The notes beneath the pieces are model-generated. The model did no database searches. It was not told where the DNA came from and worked only from the letters and a program-made list of their open reading frames with translations. Below, one piece after another: positions 30,827 through 42,035 of a DNA stretch of 64,000 bases. Position numbers and translations under genes: made by a program. The DNA is from Neurospora intermedia. Taxonomy: Eukaryota; Ascomycota; Sordariomycetes; Sordariales; Sordariaceae. How positions within the stretch are numbered: the first letter of the stretch is position 1; each line of letters begins with the position of its first letter. Location: the NCBI GenBank assembly GCA_037102815.1, contig BTPP01000003.1, positions 806,001 through 870,000 on the forward strand, written 5' to 3'.

Positions 30827-33800
30827 TCAGGCACAGGGCGGGAGAAACAGGAATGCCGGCTCATACAGTAGAGGCTATCACCGGCAGGCGCAAGTGGCTT
30901 GCGGCGCTGCTCAGCAGAGACACTATCTGCACCAGGAAAGAATTGCCATCGGGAGCCGGAGGCGTGACAGATGGAGATGACATGCTTGCCGAGGCGAGCG
31001 AGGGTTGAGGGCCGTGGGTGGACGCCTGACCGATCGGGTGCCGGCTCTGAGTGGACTTCTTTGGCTCTGTTGGCTTCCGGGCTGCAAGTCTGCGCAGAAT
31101 GATTGATTGACGTTAGGTACCACGTCCAACGGAGTGACGGAGTGACGGCGTGACGGGGCTCCAGACAGGCGAGACAGGGCAACCTGGAGCAAATGGCGGT
31201 AGGGAAACAAGTCTGCAGGGAAGCTCAGCTCGGGGACCTCTTTGGCTTGACGCGGTCTGCAAGGTACGGACGGCTAAAAGAGACCCAAGCCAAAAGAACT
31301 CGTGGAAGTGGGAAGCTCCAGGATGGTCGCCAACCCTCAATGCTTGCTTTTACAGGGGAATATTATGGACGCCACGACGCCGACAGGGAAAATGACAGTT
31401 CGGAAAGGAGGGGGGGTGCAACTTCCAGCCAATTGACCCGTCCACTATTTTACGAACGGCGTTTGGATTGTTCATGATCAGTAAATGCGTGGTCAATCTT
31501 TTCAACGTCGTAACTTTTCGACGTTTCGAAACCTCGTAGTTGACAGTAGAACGATTTCGGACGTTTCAGTTACATTTTGTAAGGTTTCCTATAGCTATAC
31601 AGTTATTTGACAGGACTTATATTGTAAGAGCTGCCTTGAACGCCCGGGTGTGTCGATCTGTTAAATGACCAGAAGCTGCACCCCCCCTCTACCCGTACGG
31701 AATGGAGATGTGGATGAGAGTGATGGGGCCAACAAAGGGGAGTCCAAGCTCCTAGAACTAGTTAGTGTCCCAGGGAGACGGGACCTGCGGCGGCAGGGCG
31801 CCAAAGACAGCGTACCTACCTATCAAAGTATACTACGCAGTACACTACAAAAAGACTCAAAAAGGTCAACCTCAACTCGGACAAACTAACCTCAAAGACT
31901 CCTTATCCATGGGTTCTGCTTTGTTGAATAGCTTCTATCACCACCAAGTTACTCTACTCATCGCCATTGAGTTGAGACTTCACAATTCCTGTCCACAGGC
32001 TAGGAAGTTCAAGGCGGGCTTTACTGTAATTGCGCTGCAGGGTTCAAGCTTCATGTTGACGTGCTGCTTATGAGTGCCTACCTCCAGCCCACATACATAC
32101 TCCATCAGTGGTGCCCCGCTGTCAATGTCGGCGAAGAAGGTGCGCGAGTCCCGTCGTGAAAAGCCTCGAGCCATACTAGATTAGGCTAGTTCATTGCTCG
32201 CAGCGTAACCGACGGTCGAGTTGGGATAAGCTTCCGGGACTATCATCACAACTCTTCACAAAGGCCAATGAGACAACCTGTGCCGTAGTTCTGTATGCCC
32301 CGGCAGTTCATAGAGACTGACGATGTTTTTAGAATATCCTTTCCTTGTAGTGTATATCCAATATTGGGTCCTAGGTCCTGTTTACCGCATTTCACCACAG
32401 AAATTCAGTAAGAGAAGGATCGCCGACAAGGATCGCCGACAAGGACCTCGTCAGATGGCGACGTGCTAAAGCAGGCTCCCAGGTACCACTCGGACATACT
32501 ATACTATGTAGACTACCTGGCGCTTATGCGGATCTGTATTGCCAAGCTCCACCCAGTCGACCCAAGATAGCTGTTGGAATGTCATTCTCGATGACCAGCT
32601 TCCCCTTTGAACTACTACACTAGTACTAACCTACATGTATGTCCCTCAATGCTCACTCTGGCCAATCTCAGGGAAAACACATTGCGCAAATAGAGAGAAG
32701 AGAAATAAGCCATCTCGTCCCTGTACGGCCACGTTTGATTCCCTGTTCGCCTAAGCAGAGGCTTACCCCTTAACCCACTAGTTGAGTTTGGGACTCTCTG
32801 AGTATAACAATTAAGTATCGGCTGCGGCAAGAACCAACCGGATGGAATGTCCCAAATAGTGGCCTTGAAACAGTTGAAAGATGGCACAGTCCAAGCGGCG
32901 GGTTGCCATGCGCAACACAGATGGGACACATGGAAGCCCATGGACAGAACGCATCGAGAACCAACAGACATTTTCTCCTTCTCCAGTCATATCCATTAAT
33001 GAAACACCATGCATGGACTGCAACTTTAACCCGCAGACCTCTCTGTCCAGATGCAAACTTGATGGCGTAGGTAAAACTCTAGAAAGGAGCCACCCATGAT
33101 GCACACATGAGACGAACGGCTGTTGAACTCGTCAATACTTCGGTGTTGGTATGCATAACATAGATGCACCCCTGATCAATCAGGTTCATGCCCCTGAATC
33201 GACGGAGTCAGCTTAGACGGGAAGATGGTTACATACTTCTTTCTACCTGAAGGACCAACTGTATGCAGGGCGGGTTCTCTATCACACCAAAAATACTTAC
33301 CACATTCCTTCGGAACAGGGCCGGCGTCAATCATGTTGTGGTTCGACGTGACTACACCTATCTGCGTTTCAGTTGATTTCGGAGGGGAGGTGTGTGCGGT
33401 CAGCGACCGTGGCCGCACTTTCAAACTCTCCGTTACTGTGGCAGATGATATATATCCCGTAATTGTGTAATTAGTACCAAGTACTTACACTGCGCAGTTT
33501 CTTGGCGTGTCAGGTGAGCGACCCTCTTCAAGTCTCGAGACCCCCTCCGGTTCTGGGCCTGACCACACAGGAGAGATCATGCCTACAATCACGTCGCATG
33601 CTTCTAGTTCAAGGAGGTCATTGTAAGCCTTGACATAGGTGTTTTCGGTTTTTCGTCCTGGGTAGTTCCATCAGTTCAAGATGAAGAAACCTGTTTCACA
33701 GTATCAGTCTGATCACTCGTCTTGGCCGATGGGGTTAGGTTACATCTGGTTTTCCTCCTACCCCAGGCGTTGTTGTAGTCAAGAAGGCCGCTTTGACTTT

Positions 33801-35069
33801 CTTTTTTTACACTACACTATATGAATTGAAACGCGCTTGAGTGCCTCAACCAACCAGTAGCACGCCTCAGCCGTGCACTTGTAGTGTATTGTGTGTCGAG
33901 ATGCTGGTAGGCGCCACAGCCTCTACACCTCCGCTCAGCGGCTGTCTGGCCCTTGTGAGCTGGTTCCCTTGGTTGCCCAATGCAGCTGGCATGATTCGGA
34001 AAGTCTTTCGATTAGAGGTATGTTGTGGTTGAGTGAAATAGGCCCCCAGGTCAGGCCTTCCGTCAGGCTTTCGTTTTACAGAAGCACTGACAGGTAAATA
34101 GAATGTCCCGTCTATAAAGGAACGCGCAATGCTTGACGGTGAGGTTAGTGGCCTTGAAGTATTCAGGTTGAGTTGGCATTTGGGTCTCAGCTTGGAACGC
34201 GAATCGGCAGGGGATTTTAGTAACGCCAACAAGGTGAAAGTGGAAGGGGAGCCACGAGCTAAAGACGGGCCCGGGCGGGACAGGTGGGCTCCGGGCTACA
34301 CTGTGGATTCGCGGGTGGGGCCTAAATTCCTGCAGCAACGGACCCGCTCCCTCGCGCTAAAAGGATGCATCAACGCCTAGACGAAACTTCAGCCAATCCT
34401 CACCACCATCTGGGGTATTCGGGAAACTTTTTTTTTATCCAGTTCTTATCGGCTCACAAAAATTCCGACAAGTCGCAACACCAGCCACGCAAGCGCAGAA
34501 TCCCAACTAAAAGTTGTCAGACGCACAAAGGCCACCCACTCGTACATGTCAGCATTGACGGGAGTTCTCAAAGTGTCAGTCCTGCCCTAGAGGTCCGTTC
34601 CGTCTGTCAGATTCTGTGCTTCAACTCAGCTTTGGACCTGTTCGTCTGATTCGGCGCACCGAGCCACCGTCCAGTCCACTCTCATTGACTGTTGTCTTCT
34701 CAGCCCGTTTGCCTTCTGCTAAAGACGCACTCAGCCTCCTGCAGTCTTACAGCTCACTTGCGCCCCCATCTGAGTGCTGTTCGTTTCTGGCAAGATCTGC
34801 ACCAGAAAGCATATCCGAGTCCCAGTCAAAGTTTTTATCGTCGACAATCAACACCAAAGACGCATCGCTAGGTTCGCTTGAGCACTCAATCAGCCGTCAG
34901 ACCAACTCCTGGCGGATCATCCTACTCAGCCGCCCGCAATAGAGCACTTCGACACCGGACCACACTGTGACTCGTTGACCTGAGCAAGTCGTCCTAACCT
35001 CTGCTTACTCTTCGCCAATTGGAATCAAACTTTGTTTCACCGTTAGAGACAACACACCAGACTGCCATC
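30827..35069. other. 4.2-kb gene-poor intergenic region
   Basis: I find no supported protein or RNA gene here. Visible items are an 8-bp tandem triplet (ggagtgac-like) at 31131-31154, an AT-richer block at about 31480-31640, ACCTACCT at 31813-31820, and a 13-bp direct duplication at 32415-32440 (aaggatcgccgac twice). From about 34580 to 35069 the plus strand becomes C/T-rich, consistent with the leader of the LYAR-type gene. No terminal repeats or transposase text were recognised. Confidence 0.45.
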
Positions 35070-37008
35070 ATGGTGTCCTTTTCTTGTGAAGTAAGTCGCA
35101 AACCATTACAATTCTAGCGTGGTAATCATGTGTCCTCGTCGATTAGCGTAGATGCATTTGTATGACATCTGTCTATGGCACGCTTCCCTCCTTCATCATT
35201 CGGAACATCCCATATAATGGTGGTTATACCACCTACATATGGTTGTCGGTCTATCACCCCTCCATCAATCCTTGACCTGCCTCCAGGTTTGATACAAAGT
35301 ACATAGTACACCCCAATACCCCAACTCTCTTCTCCCTGTCAGACATCTCGCCCCTTCTCATCCCCTTGCTGTCCGAGAAGGGCAATCTAAACTGACATCA
35401 CACACATTCCCGCCCACCATCTCCCCGGGTAACCACCAACGAAAGGGTGTCCCTGTGCAACACTAACAACCACCCCTCTTCACCTTTCCGCACGCCCCTC
35501 GTACCCTCGAGCTGATCCGGCTGGTCTTCCTACCGGTCCTTGGCTCTCTCTCACCCCTTCACATCTTCTGTCGGCTACTTGGTTGGCCTGCCACGACTCA
35601 AACTTAGCTCATATCTTCTTGCTTTCTCTCTCAAACTTCAATTCCCGGTTACACGTATTGTTATCTAACCACTCATTTCTTGGGTTATCACAGGTTTGCG
35701 GCGACGTCTTGACCAAAAAGAAGCTCGACCCGCATCGCCAACGCTGCTGGGGTGCAAACTTCACCTGCATTGATTGTATGACCCACTTCCCGGGTACTGA
35801 ATATCGCTCCCATACGGTAGGATCCCAATTAGCTCAAGTCGAGCGATGCCCAACGGTTGACGTTTTGGACTTGATCCCCGCTGACCGTTCTTTAGAGTTG
35901 TATGACGGAAGAGCAAAAATATCAGGGTGCTTTGTATCGGCCCAAGAAAGGAAAAGGCGCACAAAATCAGAACCAGAATCCAAACCAGAACAGGAACCAG
36001 AATAACTCCCAAGCCATGGCGCAACCCGCGTATGTCGAGGAGGTTGCGGAGGACTTTGACACATGGCGCCAGTACGACAACAGCGGCAATGCGCCTGCCC
36101 AGGCCCCCACTCCTCCTTCAGCAACTGAGGCTCCTGTCAACGTTTTCGACTACATGGTCAATCCTACGCCAACCGCCTCGCGCGTTTCTGTTGCGGAAGA
36201 GCAGTCTGGGCAGAAGGAGAGCAACGAAATGGTACGCTACGAGTCCAAGACCAAAGAGACCACAGAGAACGCTGTTGTTCACCACGAAACCCCGGCGCCA
36301 AAGAAGAAGTCCAAAGATGGAGAGAAGGAGGTTAAGAAGGATAAGAAGAGGAAGAGGGAACTCCACATCGAGACAGACCATCCGATGACCGACGCGCCCC
36401 CTGTTTTGCACTCCGGATTGACTGGAGGAATCAGCCGCATGATGAGCAGACCCGATGCCTTCCCTCCCTCGCCAGAGTCCGCGGAGACACCGGCTAGCCC
36501 ACTCAAGAAGTCCAAGCACTCGAAGCACCACAAATCAGAGAGTCTTGGAAACAGTCTGATGGCCATGATCGCTGGTTCGAAGCCCAAGAAGAGCAAGTCC
36601 TCGAAGACGAAGGAATCGAAGGACACCAAGGAAGGGAAGGAGAAGAAGTCATCGTCTGCGTCGCCGTCGTCCAAGAAGCACAAGCACAGCCACAGCAAGT
36701 CGCTCGAAGCACCCAAGGAGCAAAAGATGCTTGAGTACACGCCCGGTTCCAAGGACGGCGCCGTCGAAAAGGACAAGGATAACCAGGTCGTCATCTTCCA
36801 GCCTCGTGCCGAGCGCTTTCTGAGCTTCGTCAGCAAGGGCCCCGAGAGCGATAAGGGTGTAAGCCTCAACAAGGCATTGAAGCGCTATCACCGCGAGCGC
36901 AGCGCGTCGGGAACTAGTGTGAGCAAGCTGGCGGAAGAGAAGGAGCTGTGGCGGTCGTTGAGGATGAGGAGGAACGATAGGGGGGAAATTGTATTGTTCT
37001 GTGTTTAA
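35070..37008 (+). CDS. LYAR-type C2HC zinc-finger nucleolar protein, three exons
   Basis: Exons 35070-35090, 35694-35816 and 35896-37008 encode 418 aa, all in phase 0. Intron 1 is unusually long (603 nt, GTAAGT, branch ATCTAAC, acceptor CACAG) and follows only seven codons. Intron 2 is 79 nt. The LYAR zinc fingers are clear: MVSFSCEVCGDVLTKKKLD, HRQRCWGANFTCIDCMTHF, YRSHTSCMTEEQKYQGALY, with Cys/His in the same order as human LYAR. The rest is disordered with many Lys-rich blocks (KKDKKRKRELH, PLKKSKHSKHHKSES, SSKKHKHSHSKS), typical nucleolar signals. The C-terminus (VSLNKALKRYHRERSASGTS, EKELWRSLRMRRNDRGEIVL) is a conserved fungal tail. Relatives act in ribosome biogenesis and rRNA processing. 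The gene converges on the NFX1-type gene. Confidence 0.93.
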
Positions 37009-38306
37009 GTAGGTAGATGCTCGGGGTGGGAAAAAAAGCACGAGAAAGAAATATAAAACACGGACAACAATGTAACAAAAAAGAAGGAACGAGGATGGTG
37101 TGCCACGGCGTTTGAGGGGCACACCTGTCTATTCTTCTTGTGTTGGAATTATACCATACCCATACCATGTGTTACTACTTTATTTTGTTTACATTTCGAA
37201 AAGGGCAAATACTGGAACAACCAACAGATATGCATCTTGGAGCTCATTTTCCTCATTACCCCCCCTCGGCCGGGTGTACAATGTCCAACACCAAACGATC
37301 CCCCTCGATGCGTGTGGTTCATAAATGACCCCAACTCACTCACCCAAGTATACATCAACTGACAAGTGGGCATTGTGGTCGAGCGGTGTGGAGCGCCGAG
37401 TGAGCTCTCATTGCACTGCACTTCCAGCTCCCCAGAGGGTTGCGCTACCTACCACACGCCAGGCAGGACAGGAGTACCACCCCCGCCGCCGCACGCAGGG
37501 CACCTAGGTAGGCGACGGACGGGAGCCTAAACGCCTTCTGTGCGGCGGGGGGGAGTACTTCCCTGGAAGTCAACTGTACCTAAGGTGGCGTCTTCGGGCT
37601 ACGCGCAATAGGGCTCTTCTACTTACTCCCTTCCACCTACCTAGGCAAGACGTCAGCCGTTCGATTCCTAGATACCCTTGTGTCCAATCTTTTTTGGCCC
37701 TTGGTTTTGTGGTGGTGTGGGATATCTGAGTTTTGATTTGGTATATATGTATGCTAAGAAAAAAGAAAAGAAACGGATGGCGATGATGAAGCTATCACCA
37801 GATTTTTGCGTTAATTAGCGTGTTAAATACACTGCGTCTGTCCCCTTGTCGAACGATGGATTACCTATGTCTGGGTTCATCATCAGTGTGCAACGACCGA
37901 CCATCCTTGCGCGAGAACTTTGGTCGGATACTGTACAGATATATGTTTATCCGTCTTCTTCCTACCTATTTACTTGTGGCATATCATTTTGGCGCTTTGC
38001 TTGAGGACAAAGTGGATGTTTTCTTGTACTGGTACTTGCTGATAGGAGATGTCCCTTCCTTTTACTTTCGCACATGGCTTTTTGATATTGGATTATTTTA
38101 TGACGGGTTCGGATAAGGGTGGCCTACTACACCAAAGAAAGAAAAGCCATATACAAGTAACAACTGACAGAGAAGTTCGAAACGATCAAGCCTGTTATCA
38201 ACATTGGTAAGATGTTATTTTGAGCGTGTCCTCCGCTAAACGATCCTTCACTAAATAATTCATATAATCCTACACTATACAGGGAGGGGGCTCTAGTGTA
38301 TAACTT
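37009..38306. other. Convergent intergenic region
   Basis: This 1.3-kb region holds the 3' flanks of the LYAR-type gene (+) and the NFX1-type gene (-). CTAGGTAGG and CCTACCTAGG words sit at 37503-37511 and 37635-37644. Text at about 37370-37400 resembles the start of a tRNA, but no B box follows. No gene is supported. Confidence 0.45.
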
Positions 38307-41300
38307 CTAAGCATTCGTCGTAGCCGTCACCATTTCTGTTTCGATTTCCACCTGTTCTCCGGAGGCAGACGAACTTCCTCCATCCACCAACGACTGCTCG
38401 GGTTCCTTTTCTTCATGCACAGCCGTGTCAACACTCGGTTCTGTATCCGATGTCACCCCATTCTCTTCCTGGACATCGCCATCTACACTGGCAATCTTGG
38501 ACTGTCCTTCCGCTTCTCCTTCAGAATCAGATCCCGATGTACCACTCTTCTCCTTCTCCTGTTGCTGCTCCTGTTCCTCCTCCTTCTCTGCAGCAGCCTC
38601 CCAATCCTCCTCCACAACTTCCGGCTCCTTCTTCACCTCCACCACAGGCTTCTTCTCCATAATCTTCCTGAGCGTAACAAATGACCTCGTCAACGGAGCT
38701 GCCGCCTTCTCGGGCTCGGCTGTCGACGTCTTGGAACCACCTCCAAGCCGTCTCCAAGACCCGCGACTGGCAACCGCATTCCAGCCACCCGCGCCTCCTT
38801 TTCCACTCTCGGCTTCTCTCCGGACCACATTCAACGAGTCATCAGCGTGGCAGAGCACCACACCGCCGGTGGCCAACTTGGAAAGAGACACTGTCTTAGT
38901 CACGGCGGACTTGAGCGTCATGAGAGCGGACTCAATGGCTTGCGGCGTTGGCGCGATGGGGGAGTTGGCGATGGCCGCTGCTGTAGAAGCAGGCACGGCT
39001 TTGATCAGGATTTCCTCCGTGGGGAGGAAGTTGGTGGTGAAACCGACGGCTGTCAAGCCGGATTTGGCCACGCTCCTGATATCGGCGGCGAGGGCCTGGT
39101 CTACTTCCTCGATGGTGAGGCCGAACCGGGGCTCCTTGAGGAGCAGCGCATTGAAGGCTTCCTGCTTGGGGGGAGCGACGACCGGAGCAGCTGCCGCGGG
39201 CTTGAGGAGACTGGCGGTGGCCTTGGCAATACGGGCGCACTGCGCAAGTGTCTTGGAGGGCGCAGCGACGAACCGCGGGGTCTTGAAGATGCAGACGTGC
39301 CGATGAGGCTCGGGGTCTTGACTCTCGGAGTCGAGGCCGAAGTCCTCGGCTAGACTGTGCAGGAAGGCGCGTTGGGAGGAGGGCATGGGCTTAAATCTGA
39401 GACGCTTCTCGTCGGGCGAGGAGGCGAAGACGCGGAACTCCCGCTCCTGAGTCTGGGACCAGTTGACGTTCTCTTTGAACATCTTGAGGGTCTTGTCGGA
39501 GTAAGGGATGTGGTCGTCCGTGTGGGTGTCGTCGATCTTGAGGGCATTGGCTAGCTTGCGGTTCCGCTGCAGTCGGAGACATTCGTCGTCACATTTTAGC
39601 GAAGATTCCCGCGCCGACGACGGGCTCAGCATCGTGGCCATGCAACGGACTTCCTGCTTGCGATTCTGGCATGGACAGGTGATGAAGGTCTTGGACTGGC
39701 AAGGCTTGTCCTCCTTGCAGGGATACGGAGCGTGACACTGCTCTGCGCAAGTGTGTTCGCAAGACTTGCGTACTTTGCCGCAAGCCTGGGTGCAGTGGGA
39801 GCCAGGGATACCGGCATCTTCGCAATCGCCTGGCTTGTGGCATGTCTTCTTGCACACATGTGATCCGCACTTGAGCTTCTTTCCACAAGGCAGGCCACAG
39901 TGAACTTCGTTATTCCAGCACGGCCGATTCTTCATGATTTCCTTTCCACAGATGCAAAGCTTGTCCATCAATGATGGACACTTCGGACAAGGAGTGTCAT
40001 CTGGATGACAGGAATGAGGAACAGTAGGGTGACCACATGGCTGACGCCGTCTACACGGGAATCGACACTCGGGCGGCCTCGTTCCGCAGGGCTGAGGAGG
40101 GTAGAGGACAGTGCGCCCGCAACTGCAGCTGATCTCGTCGAAAACAGCTTCCACACATGACGGGCATTGACCCTTGTGGCAGAGTTGCTGACATGTATGT
40201 TGACCACACTTTAGTGTGCGGCCACAGACCTGAAGACAGATGTGTTCCGCTTCATAATTCTCATTCGGACCCCGATTCTTCTTCTTGCGTCGTTCTGCGG
40301 CCTTCTTCTCGCCCGGACAACAACGCTCGCCGCACTCATGCCTGCCGCAGTTGAGTTGAACCCTGCAAACCCTGAAGCACATTGGATGTTCGATCGTGCC
40401 CTGGTGACAGGCTGACTGGGTCTCTGTCCTGCCGCAACGGCACGAGATCTCGACGACCTTCGAACACATCCCACAGGGGCCAGTGTGGCATTTCTTCTCA
40501 CACAAATGGCCGCAAGGAAGAACCTTCTGGCAAGGTTTATCGCAGTGAGGTATCGCGTCCTCGCATGATTGACGTGGAGGTACTGGCAACGAGTTTAATG
40601 GGGTTTTTCCGCATGGGCAGTGAGTGACCACATCGGGAGAGAACGGGCAGTGTGTCGAATCTTCATCTTGTGGATGGCAAGGCTTCTGGCACGTGTGGCG
40701 TCCACAGTCGTAAGTTCTGCCACAGATGTTGCTGCACCGGAATGAGCCTTCAAACCAGGAGTCCGAATCAGCTGTCTCTGAGGAATTCTGTAGCTGTCCG
40801 TAATTGAAAGAATCCATGATCTCATCGCGTTGATCGCATGCTATTTCCTTCTGCTCCTTTCCGCAATAGCATGTCGACAAGAGAGGAATCTCGCAAGCTC
40901 CGCACAGCCCAGGGTGACAGGTCTGAGAGCAGAAGTGCTCTCCACATGGGAGTAGATCGCCGCAAACCGCATCGCAGCTGAAACCTTTGCCATACTCGGT
41001 CTCAATGCACCGTCTCGTCGAGGTATGCTTGCCGCAATAGCAAGTCTGAGAAGGCCCCATCAATGTGCATGGCGGACAGGGTCCCGCGTGACACATCGAT
41101 GAACACGGATGGGGGCAAGTAGCCCGAGGCTTGGAGCATGTTTGTCCACAGGTATGAGGAGGCAGTCCGGGGATAGGTTTCGGATCGATCTCCTTTTTGC
41201 ACCAACAGCGATCCGGTCCGGGCTTCTCGACAAGTTGCGAGTTGCAGCCTGGACACCTCCAAGACAATGGCTGGTCAGCACTTTGCTCCTGCTGCTCCGC

Positions 41301-42035
41301 ATTTTTCTCTTGGTTGGCATGCCATTTCTTGACGCACGAAAGGTGAGTGACAGTCCAGCAGACGGAGCATGACCAGATTCGAGTATTGCGCGTTAGCTCG
41401 TTGGTGCATATTACGCATTCGTAAAGCCCGGAAGCAATATCCTCGTGGATTCGGGTGGTCAAGTCAGGCGCCGAAGACTTGGAGGTATTGGATGGCGCAG
41501 GACGATGGTCCTTTTGACGTTTCGCAGCGGCAGCTCTAGGTTGTTGGGTTGGGACTGCAAGTGGTTGGCCGGGGACAAAAGCGGGAGCATCCGCGCTTAA
41601 TCCAGCGCCTGATGCAGTGTCGTGCTCTTCAGCAGTGGACGGAGCCGCCGCTGTCCCTGGAGGTGGTGCCCGTCCTCGATGGGACACCACGATCGATCGT
41701 TGAGCAGATGAGACTCCTCTCCCGCGCCGAGGTCCACCTCCTCCACCTCCCCGCCTCCTTCGTCCTTCTCCTTCTTCTCTTGAATGTCCTGAGGGCGCAT
41801 CCGGCGTAAGCACCGATGGTGAGGGTAAGTTTGCATTCGCCGTTACCAAGAGGTTCCTTGAAGATTCGGCGGATTGCACTGGTTGACTGGCATCGCCACC
41901 CGTGTTTGGTCGCTCGGAACCATGATGACCTCGCCGTGGCCTACCTCCACGTCCTCTGCCTCTGCCTCTGCCTCTGCCTCCCCTGCCTCCCCTGTCAGAA
42001 CCGCCTTGATGGGTAGCGGGTTGAACGTCCGCCAT
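38307..42035 (-). CDS. NFX1/FAP1-type zinc-finger protein with R3H domain
   Basis: This intronless frame encodes 1242 aa from the ATG at 42035, which has a CACCATGG context; upstream frame lacks an ATG. Residues 10-130 are RGG-rich (a CTCTGC-repeat tract encodes RGRGRG). A RING/PHD-like finger lies at about 207-265 (CVICTNELTRNTRIWSCSVC, then HLSCVKKW and WRCPGCN). Then follow nine or so NF-X1 Cys/His repeats (for example CGRHTCQKPCHP, CGHLCEKKCHTGPC, CGQHTCQQLCHKGQCPSC, CGSHVCKKTCHKPGDC). An R3H nucleic-acid-binding domain comes after them (SSQRAFLHSLAEDFGLDSES, HRHVCIFKT). The C-terminal part is disordered and acidic. Family members are yeast FAP1 (binds FKBP12), Drosophila shuttle craft and human NFX1, which act as DNA/RNA-binding regulators and putative E3 ligases. 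Identity is secure. Confidence 0.95.
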   Translation of the reverse strand: MADVQPATHQGGSDRGGRGGRGRGRGRGRGGRPRRGHHGSERPNTGGDASQPVQSAESSRNLLVTANANLPSPSVLTPDAPSGHSREEGEGRRRRGGGGGGPRRGRGVSSAQRSIVVSHRGRAPPPGTAAAPSTAEEHDTASGAGLSADAPAFVPGQPLAVPTQQPRAAAAKRQKDHRPAPSNTSKSSAPDLTTRIHEDIASGLYECVICTNELTRNTRIWSCSVCWTVTHLSCVKKWHANQEKNAEQQEQSADQPLSWRCPGCNSQLVEKPGPDRCWCKKEIDPKPIPGLPPHTCGQTCSKPRATCPHPCSSMCHAGPCPPCTLMGPSQTCYCGKHTSTRRCIETEYGKGFSCDAVCGDLLPCGEHFCSQTCHPGLCGACEIPLLSTCYCGKEQKEIACDQRDEIMDSFNYGQLQNSSETADSDSWFEGSFRCSNICGRTYDCGRHTCQKPCHPQDEDSTHCPFSPDVVTHCPCGKTPLNSLPVPPRQSCEDAIPHCDKPCQKVLPCGHLCEKKCHTGPCGMCSKVVEISCRCGRTETQSACHQGTIEHPMCFRVCRVQLNCGRHECGERCCPGEKKAAERRKKKNRGPNENYEAEHICLQVCGRTLKCGQHTCQQLCHKGQCPSCVEAVFDEISCSCGRTVLYPPQPCGTRPPECRFPCRRRQPCGHPTVPHSCHPDDTPCPKCPSLMDKLCICGKEIMKNRPCWNNEVHCGLPCGKKLKCGSHVCKKTCHKPGDCEDAGIPGSHCTQACGKVRKSCEHTCAEQCHAPYPCKEDKPCQSKTFITCPCQNRKQEVRCMATMLSPSSARESSLKCDDECLRLQRNRKLANALKIDDTHTDDHIPYSDKTLKMFKENVNWSQTQEREFRVFASSPDEKRLRFKPMPSSQRAFLHSLAEDFGLDSESQDPEPHRHVCIFKTPRFVAAPSKTLAQCARIAKATASLLKPAAAAPVVAPPKQEAFNALLLKEPRFGLTIEEVDQALAADIRSVAKSGLTAVGFTTNFLPTEEILIKAVPASTAAAIANSPIAPTPQAIESALMTLKSAVTKTVSLSKLATGGVVLCHADDSLNVVRREAESGKGGAGGWNAVASRGSWRRLGGGSKTSTAEPEKAAAPLTRSFVTLRKIMEKKPVVEVKKEPEVVEEDWEAAAEKEEEQEQQQEKEKSGTSGSDSEGEAEGQSKIASVDGDVQEENGVTSDTEPSVDTAVHEEKEPEQSLVDGGSSSASGEQVEIETEMVTATTNA

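Noticed and set aside
34616-34942. 108-codon open frame before the LYAR-type gene
   Set aside because: C/T-rich leader DNA gives Ser/Leu/Pro-rich frames by composition; no homology is recognised.
37370-37450. Text like a tRNA-Leu/Ser 5' half (gtggtcgagcggtgtggagcgc)
   Set aside because: No B box and no pairing acceptor stem follow within tRNA length, so it is chance or a remnant.
37660-37675. B-box-like GTTCGATTCC on the plus strand
   Set aside because: It lacks a flanking T-stem and an upstream A box at the right distance.
38425-39306. 293-codon plus-strand open frame opposite the end of the NFX1-type gene
   Set aside because: It is the antisense shadow of a compositionally biased exon (Ala/Glu/Lys-rich), with Ser/Phe-rich text and no domain.
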